The notes: generated by a model not told the origin, from the sequence alone. Shown: positions 36,090-45,145, counted from the stretch's first letter. The stretch: DNA of 64,000 nt from Paludibacteraceae bacterium (GCA_024401455.1 JAKSLA010000003.1:35830-99829); one strand, 5' to 3'. Numbers and translations: made by a program.

Positions 36090-36707
36090 GTGTTTGTTGG
36101 AATCGGTTCCCTCCCCGTAGTGATGTCCCCATGGGGCGTCTTCAGCCAACGGATGACTCTCCATTGTATATGGTAGAGCCGTTCCCATGAGCCGTCTCCA
36201 ACCCCTTGTGGGTGTGATCAGGTGGATGAGGAGGATGCGTCTGCAAGACGTTATTTGGGTAACCTCGTAGATTCGAGCGAGAGCGAGAATGTGCGGGGCT
36301 ACAGTGGAACGTATCGGTCTGTCTGTCACCTCGGCTACCTCGCATATTCACTCCCGGTGGTTAGTATCTGCCTCTCCTCACTGCACAACTGCCGTGCTGC
36401 ACATGCACTATCTGCGCTGTCTCTCTGATATCACTCAAAGGTAGAATAGCCTTTCTTTGTTGAGAAAATGGATTACTTCGGATTGATGTACAGTTCCGAT
36501 TTCCATAGAACGCATTTATTTCTCTTTTCTGGGGTTTTTGCCGTCCGGGTGGTGTCGGGGTAACGAAATCTGTTTTCTTGCGTGTGTGGGCAAAAGAAAG
36601 CCTTTTTTTTCTTTTTCTTTTTTGTGGGGAAGTAGTCTTTGGTGAGCAAATAAGGGAGATTAGGTGCTGGAGCATGCCATAGTATAGCCGATTCTAATTG
36701 CCAACAG
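36090..36707. other. Intergenic region, no gene recognised
   Basis: Starts with an extragenic repeat at about 36115-36200 (CCCGTAGTGATGTCCCC, then CATGGGGCGTCTTC; a second arm at CCCATGAGCCGTCTCC), matching the one at 31515. The remaining ~500 bp hold only short overlapping ORFs on both strands without good starts or recognisable motifs. I see no RNA gene. Confidence 0.5.
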
Positions 36708-36708
36708 G

Positions 36709-36746
36709 TAAGAAAAAGAAATCCCCCCAAGTTGCCCTGGGGGGAT
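36709..36746 (-). terminator. Terminator of the SDDDDD lipoprotein gene
   Basis: ATCCCCCC / GGGGGGAT stem of 8 bp followed, in the minus direction, by TTCTTTTTCTT. It lies 24 nt beyond the stop codon. Confidence 0.88.
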
Positions 36747-36769
36747 TAGAATTTATAACTTATCAGTTA

Positions 36770-37468
36770 TTATTCGATAACAGCAAGCTTAGTTGCGTTC
36801 TTAGCATATTGAGTCTTCAATTGAGAAGAAGCACCACCAGCGATCATTGCCTTACCAGAAACCTTAGCAAGAAGGATCTCACCAGCTGCATCAGCATCAG
36901 CCTTCTTACCAGCAAGACCAGATGTAAGGATGTAAGAAGAACCAGCGTCAGAAAGAGTGATCTCTGTACCCATTACGTTTACCAATACGATCTCAGTTGC
37001 AGAAGCAGAAGAGATTGTGTATTGACCCATTTGAGATCCGTGAGTGTAAGCGATAGCATCGCCAGCCTCAACTGCAACCTCGTCCTTGTCACATACGATG
37101 TCACCATTCTCCTCGCCATTGTCCTCAAGATCTTGACCTGCAACGAAATCTACAGACTTTTGAGCGTCCTTAGTTCTAACTTGGATAGTGTACTTTTGAC
37201 CCTTAGTCAAGTTAGAAATCTTGAACTCCTTACCGTTCTTAGCCAACTTAAGGTCGTCAGAAGAGATCTCCTTCAAAGAACCGTTTTGACCAACCATGAT
37301 TGACTCGATGTCATCAGCAGTAACTGTTACATAAGCAGCGTCACCAGCAGCAGTTGAGCTAACTTTGATAGAGATGTTTGCATCATCATCATCATCTGAA
37401 CAAGATGTGAAAGAGAAAGCGGCCATCAAAACTGCCAAAATAACTGACAAATTAAATACTTTCTTCAT
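36770..37468 (-). CDS. Surface-type lipoprotein of unknown function
   Basis: 232 residues. Signal peptide and lipobox FTSC (Cys23), directly followed by Ser and five Asp. That acidic stretch matches the lipoprotein export signal known in Bacteroides (SDDDD) that sends lipoproteins to the cell surface. The mature part looks like two small beta domains (about 30-110 and 115-232). Codon choice is very uniform (AAG, GCT/GCA, CTC, ATC), as in highly expressed genes. It has its own promoter and a strong terminator. No family recognised. Confidence 0.85.
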   Translation of the reverse strand: MKKVFNLSVILAVLMAAFSFTSCSDDDDDANISIKVSSTAAGDAAYVTVTADDIESIMVGQNGSLKEISSDDLKLAKNGKEFKISNLTKGQKYTIQVRTKDAQKSVDFVAGQDLEDNGEENGDIVCDKDEVAVEAGDAIAYTHGSQMGQYTISSASATEIVLVNVMGTEITLSDAGSSYILTSGLAGKKADADAAGEILLAKVSGKAMIAGGASSQLKTQYAKNATKLAVIE

Positions 37469-37546
37469 TTTAAATAAAAATTTTAGTTAAACAAAAAATA
37501 ATTTTTTCTTTTTTTTGAGTTAATGCTTTCCTTATGGAAAACATTG

Positions 37547-37575
37547 CAAATATACAAAAAAATCAGAACGGCAAA
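37547..37575 (-). promoter_or_regulatory. Promoter for the SDDDDD lipoprotein gene
   Basis: Minus-strand TTTG at 37575-37572 and TATATTTG at 37554-37547; the 17 bp spacer is slightly short. It lies about 79 nt before the start codon. Confidence 0.5.
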
Positions 37576-37654
37576 ACTATTTTGCTCGTTTTTCACGGTG
37601 AAAATGCTAATTATTACTTCAATCGAAAGATTTACAGAAATATATGAAATCAAG

Positions 37655-38524
37655 TCAAATCGACTCAATGTCGGAAATGCTAAGTCCGGAGATTTCAGCA
37701 ATCTCATGGATAGGGTATCCCTTCTCCTTCATGATTTTGACGTTCCTTAGTCTTTCCTCCATTCTTCCTTCCTCTCGACCCTCAGCACGACCCTCTTCGT
37801 GTGCGGTGTCAATATTATCGCGGCTGACGAGGTTGTTTTTGATGTGGCGGTAGTAGGAGGCCTTCTCTTCGGCGGAGAGTTTGTCGTAGTCCAATACTTC
37901 CCGGGCTTCTTTCAGGCCTGGGGCGGTGGCGTTGTCCGGAATCTCCGAATTGCTGAGGACATAGATCCATTGGTCGAGCGAGTTGACGGACCATCGGTCG
38001 AAGTCGTTGGCCTTGATGATGTAGTATTCGGGATAGATGTCGCTCACGTTCTCGATGCTGAACTTCTTCTTTTGGAAAGGTGTGGCTTCAAGTATCTCGG
38101 AGTTGTCGTGTAGCCCTCTGAATTCGGTCTTTCCGTGGAAGACGTAGTCTTTGCTGTTTCCGAATTGGAAATAAATGATGTTGATGCTGTAAACTTTTCG
38201 CACCATGTCGTAGCCTTGTCCGCTGCTGATGTACTCGGTGATGATCTTCGAGGTTCCGTAGAGCATCCTTTGGTGGAATGCAGTTTCGCTTTCGGTCTGG
38301 ATTTCGAAGAGGAAGATGTCTCCAGCCTCGTCTTCGCATAGGAGATCGACGCGGTTGCTCTTGTCCTCTTCCTCCTGTTTGTTTCCTTCGCTCTCAAGGA
38401 TGTTCTTGATGGTCATCTTCTTGTTGAGAAGACTTTCAATGAGGCCTTCCAAGACCTTGAAATTGGCCTTGTTGCGCAGCAGTTTTTTGATGGCCCAGTC
38501 AAAACGGATATAATTTTTTGCCAT
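37655..38524 (-). CDS. Rpn-family PD-(D/E)XK nuclease, tandem copy A (locus 2)
   Basis: 289 residues. N-terminal FDWAIKKLLRNKANFKVLEG, then metal-site residues D60 (NRVDLLCED) and E74-x-Q76 (FLFEIQTE) of the PD-(D/E)XK fold. The C-terminal region holds three four-residue repeats of xEGR type (EEGR, AEGR, EEGR, then MEER) and ends in EIAEISGLSISDIESI. Family members are annotated as recombination-promoting nucleases or putative transposases and are reported as phage-defence toxins with a self-encoded antitoxin. Its first ~740 bp look identical to the next copy; the 3' end differs. Confidence 0.9.
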   Translation of the reverse strand: MAKNYIRFDWAIKKLLRNKANFKVLEGLIESLLNKKMTIKNILESEGNKQEEEDKSNRVDLLCEDEAGDIFLFEIQTESETAFHQRMLYGTSKIITEYISSGQGYDMVRKVYSINIIYFQFGNSKDYVFHGKTEFRGLHDNSEILEATPFQKKKFSIENVSDIYPEYYIIKANDFDRWSVNSLDQWIYVLSNSEIPDNATAPGLKEAREVLDYDKLSAEEKASYYRHIKNNLVSRDNIDTAHEEGRAEGREEGRMEERLRNVKIMKEKGYPIHEIAEISGLSISDIESI

Positions 38525-38572
38525 AAGTATATAATTTTTGCGAATTTATAAAAATGGAAGGATTGAATCAAG

Positions 38573-39454
38573 TCAAATTGTCTCGATGTCGGAGATGCTA
38601 AGTCCGGAGATTTCAGCAATCTCGTTGATAGGGTATCCCTTCTCCTTCATGATTTTGACGTTCCTTAGTCTTTCCTCCAATCTTCCCTCCTCGCGACCTT
38701 CGGCTCGACCTTCTGCACGACCCTCTTCGTGTGCGGTGTCAATATTATCGCGGCTGACGAGGTTGTTTTTGATGTGGCGGTAGTAGGAGGCCTTCTCTTC
38801 GGCGGAGAGTTTGTCGTAGTCCAATACTTCCCGGGCTTCTTTCAGGCCTGGGGCGGTGGCGTTGTCCGGAATCTCCGAATTGCTGAGGACATAGATCCAT
38901 TGGTCGAGCGAGTTGACGGACCATCGGTCGAAGTCGTTGGCCTTGATGATGTAGTATTCGGGATAGATGTCGCTCACGTTCTCGATGCTGAACTTCTTCT
39001 TTTGGAAAGGTGTGGCTTCAAGTATCTCGGAGTTGTCGTGTAGCCCTCTGAATTCGGTCTTTCCGTGGAAGACGTAGTCTTTGCTGTTTCCGAATTGGAA
39101 ATAAATGATGTTGATGCTGTAAACTTTTCGCACCATGTCGTAGCCTTGTCCGCTGCTGATGTACTCGGTGATGATCTTCGAGGTTCCGTAGAGCATCCTT
39201 TGGTGGAATGCAGTTTCGCTTTCGGTCTGGATTTCGAAGAGGAAGATGTCTCCAGCCTCGTCTTCGCATAGGAGATCGACGCGGTTGCTCTTGTCCTCTT
39301 CCTCCTGTTTGTTTCCTTCGCTCTCAAGGATGTTCTTGATGGTCATCTTCTTGTTGAGAAGACTTTCAATGAGGCCTTCCAAGACCTTGAAATTGGCCTT
39401 GTTGCGCAGCAGTTTTTTGATGGCCCAGTCAAAACGGATATAATTTTTTGCCAT
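38573..39454 (-). CDS. Rpn-family PD-(D/E)XK nuclease, tandem copy B (locus 2)
   Basis: 293 residues from ATG 39454; the frame is open to 39556, but copy A and the family start at MAKNYIRFDW. Same catalytic residues as copy A (D60, E74, Q76). The C-terminal repeat has one more AEGR unit (EEGR, AEGR, AEGR, EEGR, LEER) and ends ...SISDIETI. It lies upstream of copy A on the minus strand with 48 nt between them, so both could be read from one promoter (TACATTTG at 39477-39484, minus strand, without a good -33). Confidence 0.9.
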   Translation of the reverse strand: MAKNYIRFDWAIKKLLRNKANFKVLEGLIESLLNKKMTIKNILESEGNKQEEEDKSNRVDLLCEDEAGDIFLFEIQTESETAFHQRMLYGTSKIITEYISSGQGYDMVRKVYSINIIYFQFGNSKDYVFHGKTEFRGLHDNSEILEATPFQKKKFSIENVSDIYPEYYIIKANDFDRWSVNSLDQWIYVLSNSEIPDNATAPGLKEAREVLDYDKLSAEEKASYYRHIKNNLVSRDNIDTAHEEGRAEGRAEGREEGRLEERLRNVKIMKEKGYPINEIAEISGLSISDIETI

Positions 39455-39514
39455 AAGTATAAATATTTTACTTTCGCAAATGTATAAAAAAGATTGATAG
39501 GTAGTATGCCGTGC

Positions 39515-39549
39515 AAAAGAAAAGGGCAATAGCATTTCTGCCATTGCCC
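39515..39549 (-). terminator. Terminator of the acyl-CoA dehydrogenase/ETF operon
   Basis: GGGCAAT / ATTGCCC stem, extended by GCA / TGC after a mismatch, followed in the minus direction by TTTTCTTTTG. It sits 27 nt past the dehydrogenase stop. Confidence 0.8.
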
Positions 39550-39575
39550 TCAACATTATGAAAGAAAGTACTTAA

Positions 39576-41279
39576 TTATTTTCTGAAGAATGCCAAGTTC
39601 TCTTTCTTGAACTCAGCGATGTACTTAGCGTGCTTAGCAACCTCAGCCTCGCCCATTGCAACGAATACGTTAGCTGACTCGCTGAACAAGTTCTCGCGAG
39701 AAGAATCAACGATGAGCAAGTGGCCCATGATGATGTTACCAGCCATCTCAACCAAGCGACGTGCCAAGAAGTCCAACTCCTCGTTGTCCTTGTTCTCAAG
39801 AACGCGAGCAACAGCAGCCTCATACTTAGCTCTCATATCCTTCAACTTAGCCTTCAAACCGTCAAATTCTGCACTTGTTGGCATAGCCTCGTAAGCGAGC
39901 ATTTGGTTGAGGTAAGTTCCTGTGGTCACGTGGCGGATAGCAGCAACGGTTTGCAATTGTGACGTTCCCTCGTAGATAGTGAGGATACGAGCATCACGAT
40001 ACAAACGCTCGCAAGTGTAATCCTTCATGAAACCAGAACCGCCGTGAACTTGGATACAGTCGTATGCGTTTTGGTTGGCATATTCACTTGAGAACATCTT
40101 CAAGAGTGGAGTGTAGGCGTCTGCCAACTTTTGGTATTCCTTGTAGTCTTGTTTCTCCTCCTTAGTAAGGGCACGCTCGTTGGCGATAGCCTCCCATGCC
40201 TTGTAAACATCTACGAAACGAGTTGTCTCGTAAAGCAATGCGCGAGAAGCCTGCAACTTAGCCTTGATAACTGAAATCATCTCGTAAACAGCAGGGAATT
40301 CGATGATTGCCTTGCCGAATTGGCGACGATCCTTAGCATAAGCCAAAGCCTCTTCGTATGCAGCTTGAGAAAGACCTACTGATTGAGCACCAACGCCCAA
40401 ACGAGCACCGTTCATCAATGACATTACGTATTTGATAAGACCCATCTTGCGGGTGCCGACCAATTTAGCCTTTGCGTTAGTGAAAACCAACTCGCAAGTA
40501 GGAGATCCCTTGATACCCAACTTGTTCTCGATACGACGTACCTTGATAGCGTTGTCCTTGTGGTTCTCGCAAACGAAGTAAGAAAGACCACGGCCGTCAG
40601 TTGTGCCCTCCTCAGAACGAGCAAGCACGAGCTTGATTTGAGCGTCACCGTTGGTGATGAAACGCTTAACGCCGTTGAGGTACCACCATCCGTCCTCGCC
40701 CTCAGTAGCGCGAAGAGTAACTGATTGCAAGTCAGAACCAGCGTCTGGCTCAGTCAAGTCCATTGAGCAAGTGTCGCCCTTGTTGATGCGAGGCAAAAAC
40801 TCAGCCTTGATCTCTTCTGAAGCGAACTCGTTGATGGTCTCTGCACAGTCTTGAAGACCCCAGATATTTGCGAAGCCTGCGTCTGCACGAGAAACGATCT
40901 CAGCAGCCATGACGTAAGGAACCATTGTGAAGTTCAAACCTCCGTATTGGCGAGGCAATGACATACCATAAAGGCCTGCTTGTGCCAAAACATCGTGGTT
41001 TTGTTGTGTGCCAGGAGCGTAGATGACGCGGTTGTTAACAACCTGAGGACCATCGTGGTCAACGCCTTCTGCGTTAGGAGCCAACACGTCGCCACAAATC
41101 TCGCCTACGATTTCCAATACCTTGTCGTAGTTGTCGATTGCATCTTCGAAGTTAGCTGCGGCATAGTCATATTTATCTTTGTCAGCGTAGTTACGCTCTT
41201 TCAAATCAACGATTTTTCTCATCAATGGGTGAGAAAGTTGGAATTTCAATCCTTCGTTGTCTTTATAGAAATTAGCCAT
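39576..41279 (-). CDS. Acyl-CoA dehydrogenase
   Basis: 567 residues, longer than the usual ~380 because of a C-terminal helical extension known in a subgroup of these flavoenzymes. Seen: FAD-binding DLTEPDAGSDLQSV, KRFITNGDAQIK, and the C-terminal ARILTIYEGTSQLQ whose Glu (about residue 432) is the catalytic base. It oxidises acyl-CoA to enoyl-CoA (or the reverse) and passes electrons to electron transfer flavoprotein, whose two subunits are encoded just upstream in the same minus-strand operon. Chain length cannot be judged. Confidence 0.94.
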   Translation of the reverse strand: MANFYKDNEGLKFQLSHPLMRKIVDLKERNYADKDKYDYAAANFEDAIDNYDKVLEIVGEICGDVLAPNAEGVDHDGPQVVNNRVIYAPGTQQNHDVLAQAGLYGMSLPRQYGGLNFTMVPYVMAAEIVSRADAGFANIWGLQDCAETINEFASEEIKAEFLPRINKGDTCSMDLTEPDAGSDLQSVTLRATEGEDGWWYLNGVKRFITNGDAQIKLVLARSEEGTTDGRGLSYFVCENHKDNAIKVRRIENKLGIKGSPTCELVFTNAKAKLVGTRKMGLIKYVMSLMNGARLGVGAQSVGLSQAAYEEALAYAKDRRQFGKAIIEFPAVYEMISVIKAKLQASRALLYETTRFVDVYKAWEAIANERALTKEEKQDYKEYQKLADAYTPLLKMFSSEYANQNAYDCIQVHGGSGFMKDYTCERLYRDARILTIYEGTSQLQTVAAIRHVTTGTYLNQMLAYEAMPTSAEFDGLKAKLKDMRAKYEAAVARVLENKDNEELDFLARRLVEMAGNIIMGHLLIVDSSRENLFSESANVFVAMGEAEVAKHAKYIAEFKKENLAFFRK

Positions 41280-41320
41280 TTTTTATCTTCTTAATTGAGT
41301 ATGAATAATGGGGAAGACTC

Positions 41321-42361
41321 TTATTTTGAGTTCTTCTTGTAATACTTGATCAACTTAGGAACCACTTCCTCTACGTTTCCGTTGATGACGTAGTCGGCAA
41401 TCTTGTTGATTGGAGCGTTAGGGTCGTTGTTGATAGAGATGATTACGGCACTGTCTTGCATACCGGCAATGTGTTGAATTTGTCCGGAGATACCGCATGC
41501 GATATACAACTTAGGACGAACAGTCACACCCGTTTGACCGATTTGGCGGTCGTGCTCAACAAAGCCTGCGTCAACTGCAGCACGGCTGGCACCAACCTCT
41601 GCGTGAAGTTCCTTTGCCAACTCGAACAATTGGTCGAAGCCCTCTTTTGAACCAACACCGTAACCACCGGCGATTACGATAGGCGCACCCTTCAAGTTGT
41701 GCTTTGCCTTCTCAACGTGGCGGTCGATAACCTTAACAACATAGTCTGACTCTGAAACGTAGTCAGCCACGTTGTGCTTAACAACCTCGCCCTTATAGTT
41801 GTTGTCAAGAATTTCCTTCTTCATCACACCCTCACGAACCGTTGCCATTTGTGGACGGTGCTCAGGGTTGACGATTGTAGCAACGATGTTACCACCGAAT
41901 GCAGGACGGATTTGGTAAAGTTGTTGAGTATAGTGCTTGTCAACCATTTCACCATTTTCGTTCTTCACCTTCATGTCGAAGTCTCCGATCTCCAATTGTG
42001 TACAGTCTGCTGTCAAACCGCTTGTCAATGCAGAAGATACGCGAGGACCCAAATCACGACCGATAACGGTTGCTCCCATGAGGCAGATTTGAGGTTGCTC
42101 CTCTTCGAAAAGTTTTACAACCAATGCCGTGTGAGGAAGGGTAGTGTAAGGGAAGAGACCCTTAGCGTCGAATACGTGAACCTTATCCACACCGTAAGGC
42201 ATTACTTGTGACTCGATTCCGTTGAGGTCTGATCCTGCACAGATACATTCCAATTTAACGCCCAACTCATTGGCCAACTTGCGGCCCTTTGTGAGGAGCT
42301 CCAAGCTTACGTCGGCAACTGTCTTGCCTTCGAGCTCGCAATATACAAATACGTTATTCAT
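41321..42361 (-). CDS. etfA: Electron transfer flavoprotein alpha subunit
   Basis: 346 residues. The C-terminal FAD domain has the family signature: GGYGVGSKEGFDQLFELA, GASRAAVDAGF, RQIGQTGVTVRPKLYIACG and ISINNDPNAPINKIADY. It forms a heterodimer with EtfB and shuttles electrons between the acyl-CoA dehydrogenase and other carriers. It starts 7 nt after the etfB stop and is followed after 41 nt by the dehydrogenase gene. Confidence 0.96.
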   Translation of the reverse strand: MNNVFVYCELEGKTVADVSLELLTKGRKLANELGVKLECICAGSDLNGIESQVMPYGVDKVHVFDAKGLFPYTTLPHTALVVKLFEEEQPQICLMGATVIGRDLGPRVSSALTSGLTADCTQLEIGDFDMKVKNENGEMVDKHYTQQLYQIRPAFGGNIVATIVNPEHRPQMATVREGVMKKEILDNNYKGEVVKHNVADYVSESDYVVKVIDRHVEKAKHNLKGAPIVIAGGYGVGSKEGFDQLFELAKELHAEVGASRAAVDAGFVEHDRQIGQTGVTVRPKLYIACGISGQIQHIAGMQDSAVIISINNDPNAPINKIADYVINGNVEEVVPKLIKYYKKNSK

Positions 42362-42368
42362 TTCTTAA

Positions 42369-43241
42369 TTAGCCAATAGTGTTGTTAGACAAAAGTTCTA
42401 CGATGAGGCTCTCAACGTCAGCGTCGCTGCCAGTCAATGTGCGGCTCTCCTTTGCTTGGAAGACGATGTTCTTAACGGCCTTTACATTTGTAGGCGAACC
42501 TGCTTTACCTACTTGGTTGAGGTCTGCCTCGATGTCTGCTGCACCCCATTGGTTGATGTTGAGGTATGGCTTAGCCTTCAAAAGTGCTTCCATCTCTGGA
42601 GTTGACTCTGTGCGCTCAGCAGGGCAAGACGCCTTCTTGTATTTCATTACGCGCTTAGCGTTGCGTGGACGGCATGGCGCTGCCGAACCGTTTACTGTCA
42701 CTACCAATGGCAATGGAGCCTCAACAGTCTCGATACCACCGTCGATGTGGCGCTTGATCGTTGCAACACCGTTCTTGATGTCAATGATCTCTTCTGCATA
42801 AGTTACTTGTGGCAAACCCAACTTTTGTGCTACTTGTGGACCTACTTGTGCAGTATCTCCGTCGATAGCCTGGCGGCCACCCAAGATGATGTCGAAATCA
42901 CCGATCTTCTTGATGGCTTGCGCGATTGTGTAGCTGGTTGCAAGTGTGTCGGCACCTCCAAGGCAACGGTCGGTTACTACGTATCCGTTGTCAGCGCCTC
43001 TGAACAAAGCCTCGCGGATTACTTCTGCAGACTTTGGAAGTCCCATGGTTACAACTGAGATGGTTGAGCCCTCGAATTTGTCCTTCAAACGAAGGGCTTG
43101 CTCCAATGCGTTCAAATCTTCTGGGTTGAAGATGGCTGGTAAAGCTGCACGGTTTACCGTTCCTTCTGGTGTCATGGCGTCCTTTCCGACATTATGAGTG
43201 TCTGGAACTTGCTTCGCCAAAACTACGATTTTTAAACTCAT
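42369..43241 (-). CDS. etfB: Electron transfer flavoprotein beta subunit
   Basis: 290 residues. Typical start MSLKIVVLAKQVPDT, ADTLATSYTIAQAI, ILGGRQAIDGDTAQVGPQVA (AMP or FAD-binding loop) and VNGSAAPCRPRNAKRVMKYK. First gene of the etfB-etfA-dehydrogenase operon. Whether it bifurcates electrons cannot be decided by eye. Confidence 0.96.
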   Translation of the reverse strand: MSLKIVVLAKQVPDTHNVGKDAMTPEGTVNRAALPAIFNPEDLNALEQALRLKDKFEGSTISVVTMGLPKSAEVIREALFRGADNGYVVTDRCLGGADTLATSYTIAQAIKKIGDFDIILGGRQAIDGDTAQVGPQVAQKLGLPQVTYAEEIIDIKNGVATIKRHIDGGIETVEAPLPLVVTVNGSAAPCRPRNAKRVMKYKKASCPAERTESTPEMEALLKAKPYLNINQWGAADIEADLNQVGKAGSPTNVKAVKNIVFQAKESRTLTGSDADVESLIVELLSNNTIG

Positions 43242-43344
43242 GTTTAATTTTTATATATGTTTATAACTTTGTTTTCGAACACCCTCCCTGCGCTTTTTAG
43301 CTTTGCAACGGGGTATGACAATGCCTTTTGCAAGTATTGCTTTG

Positions 43345-43352
43345 CAAAAGTA
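43345..43352 (-). promoter_or_regulatory. -7 element (TACTTTTG) for the etf operon
   Basis: Minus-strand TACTTTTG about 104 nt before etfB, with no good -33 box at 19-21 bp. Confidence 0.4.
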
Positions 43353-43527
43353 CGCATTATTAGCGAAAAAAAAAGAAAAAAAAGCAAAAATGCACACTTT
43401 TAGTGATTGTGTGCATTCTTGCTCGCGGTATTGTTGTATTTAAAACGAAGATATACAATCGTTTATCGGCAAGAAAATTTGTCTTTGTTTTTCCTGTTCT
43501 TCTATACGCCTTGTTACTTCCTCTTTT

Positions 43528-44112
43528 TCAAGGATTAATGTTGCCATGCAAAAGCGTTTCAATGTTGGAGGTGAAAAGTTTGATGGACATGGCCAGAAGG
43601 ATGATTCCGAAAAATTTCTTCAATATATAAGTGAAAGTTGCCCCTGTGAATTGCTGGATTTTCGTGGACGTCTTTAAAACGATGAGTACCACCAACATAT
43701 TGGCAGCCAATGCGATGCAGATGATCGGTAGGGCAAATTCCGAGCGGAGAGAAATCAGGGTCGTGATGGAGCCTGGTCCCGCAATGAGGGGAAAGGCGAT
43801 GGGAATGACGGTCGCATCGTCTGTGTTGTTCTGTTTGAAGATATGTGTTTCCAAAATCATCTCCAGCGAGAGGAAGAAGAGTACGATGGCACCTGCTACG
43901 GCAAAAGAGGAGAGGTCCACCTTGAATAGTTTCAGAATCCATTCGCCTCCGAAAAGGAAGGCGAAGAGAATGCTGGTGGCTACGGCTGTCGTCTTGTAGG
44001 CTTGGATGGTTTTCCCACTTTTTTGTAGGTCAACTAAAACGGGGAGGACACCAATGACGTCCACCACCGCAAAAATAACCATGAATGCAGAAATGATGCT
44101 TAGTAAATCCAT
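43528..44112 (-). CDS. MarC-family integral membrane protein
   Basis: 194 residues with six predicted membrane helices. The MarC (UPF0056) pattern is clear: VVDVIGVLPVLVDL, FFLSLEMILETHIF, TVIPIAFPLIAGPGSITTLI. The family was named after the multiple-antibiotic-resistance locus but has no proven transport role. It starts 5 nt after the MBL hydrolase gene, so the two are an operon. Confidence 0.92.
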   Translation of the reverse strand: MDLLSIISAFMVIFAVVDVIGVLPVLVDLQKSGKTIQAYKTTAVATSILFAFLFGGEWILKLFKVDLSSFAVAGAIVLFFLSLEMILETHIFKQNNTDDATVIPIAFPLIAGPGSITTLISLRSEFALPIICIALAANMLVVLIVLKTSTKIQQFTGATFTYILKKFFGIILLAMSIKLFTSNIETLLHGNINP

Positions 44113-44117
44113 GATGT

Positions 44118-44918
44118 TTAAAGTTTTATTCTTTCTAAATCGTCGGGAACGAAGACGTTGCCGTTGAACACGCTTTGTGCCTCAGCGGTGTAGTTTGCCT
44201 TTCGGGTGGAAAGGCTTTTGTCTTCCGTGTGGTAAAGAAGGAGGTTGCTGACTCCCAACTCGTTGGCTATCTTTCCTGCGTCAAGTACGGTACTGTGGTG
44301 CTTTTCGTAGGGGTGGAACGTCTCTCGGTCTTCGTAGCGGCAGAATGCCTCGCAAAGGAGCCAGTCGGCTTTTTCGACATATTGTCGGCACGCAGGGTTG
44401 TAAGGCTCGTCGCCCAGGCAGGCGAGCGTTCGTTGGTCAGGCAAGATGGCTTGGAATCCAAACTGTTTGAGTTTGGTGGAGCGAATGTCGAAGAAGGTCA
44501 GTTGTAGGCCGACCGCCTCTGCCTTCTCTCCATCCTGAACTCGGTGGATGAAGATGGTCGAGTCGAACTCACGGATGAATTTGGCTGGCAACGTGAGTTG
44601 ACAAATCTTGATAAGGGTTTCCGCTGCCTCGTCATGGCAGTAGATTTGAAAATTTCCAGGGTGCTGCTTCTTGTGAATCAAAGCTGCAATCTTCCGGATA
44701 ATCCAGATGGCGCCCAAAATGTGGTCGGTATGGGCATGGGTGATGAACATGGCTCGGATGCTTCCATACGAAATGTTGGATGCCGCCAGTTGTTGGAATA
44801 TTTGATTTCCACCTCCGGCATCCACGAGCATGGTCTCCTCTCCGTTGACCAGTGCAAAGCACGTATTGTAGCACCTCTCCGCCATGGCGTAACCTGTGCC
44901 TAACATGACTATCTCCAT
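44118..44918 (-). CDS. MBL-fold metallo-hydrolase (RNase Z-like)
   Basis: 266 residues. The metallo-beta-lactamase motif HAHTDH is at 61-66. LGTGYAMAERCYNTCFAL at the start, a LGDE segment and a KHHSTVLDAG segment supply the other metal ligands, as in RNase Z/ElaC-like hydrolases. It could process tRNA 3' ends or act on another phosphodiester. The RNase Z exosite arm is not obvious, so I do not name it rnz. First gene of an operon with marC. Confidence 0.88.
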   Translation of the reverse strand: MEIVMLGTGYAMAERCYNTCFALVNGEETMLVDAGGGNQIFQQLAASNISYGSIRAMFITHAHTDHILGAIWIIRKIAALIHKKQHPGNFQIYCHDEAAETLIKICQLTLPAKFIREFDSTIFIHRVQDGEKAEAVGLQLTFFDIRSTKLKQFGFQAILPDQRTLACLGDEPYNPACRQYVEKADWLLCEAFCRYEDRETFHPYEKHHSTVLDAGKIANELGVSNLLLYHTEDKSLSTRKANYTAEAQSVFNGNVFVPDDLERIKL

Positions 44919-44934
44919 ATTTTTTCCCTTTTTA

Positions 44935-44942
44935 CAAAGGTA
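44935..44942 (-). promoter_or_regulatory. -7 element (TACCTTTG) for the MBL/marC operon
   Basis: Minus-strand TACCTTTG only 17 nt before the start codon, giving a very short leader. No clear -33 box. Confidence 0.45.
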
Positions 44943-45040
44943 GGGAAAAAAGGGAAAAAAAGAAAATGCATGGAGTTTGTTTAGGTGTGATTTGGTTTTA
45001 TGTAAAAAATAAAGAAATTATGAAATATTTTTTTTGGTTG

Positions 45041-45074
45041 TTTGTGTTAGATTTACAAAACGTTTATATCTTTG
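45041..45074 (+). promoter_or_regulatory. Promoter for the beta-prism-like lipoprotein gene
   Basis: TTTG at 45041-45044, 22 bp, TATCTTTG at 45067-45074; the spacer is 1-3 bp longer than usual. The leader of about 65 nt is almost all A and T. Confidence 0.55.
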
Positions 45075-45145
45075 CAGCGATAATTTAATGAAAATATTTT
45101 CTGAGATTTATTATACGTTTTTTATTTTATTTATTTTTTTATTTT

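Larger units (their letters stand above)
37655..39461 (-). repeat. Tandem duplication of a whole Rpn gene (930 bp offset)
   Basis: 37793-38531 and 38723-39461 look base-for-base identical by eye. The 3' ends (37655-37792 and 38573-38722) differ by about ten substitutions and a 12 bp indel that adds one xEGR unit in copy B. Confidence 0.92.

Noticed and set aside
36698-37303. 201-residue ORF antisense to the SDDDDD lipoprotein
   Set aside because: Covers the terminator hairpin of the opposite gene; open only because of the regular codon use on the other strand.
37655-39454. Insertion sequence based on the 'transposase' name of Rpn proteins
   Set aside because: No terminal inverted repeats or target-site duplications seen at any Rpn locus; the fold is a nuclease and the copies look like local duplications.
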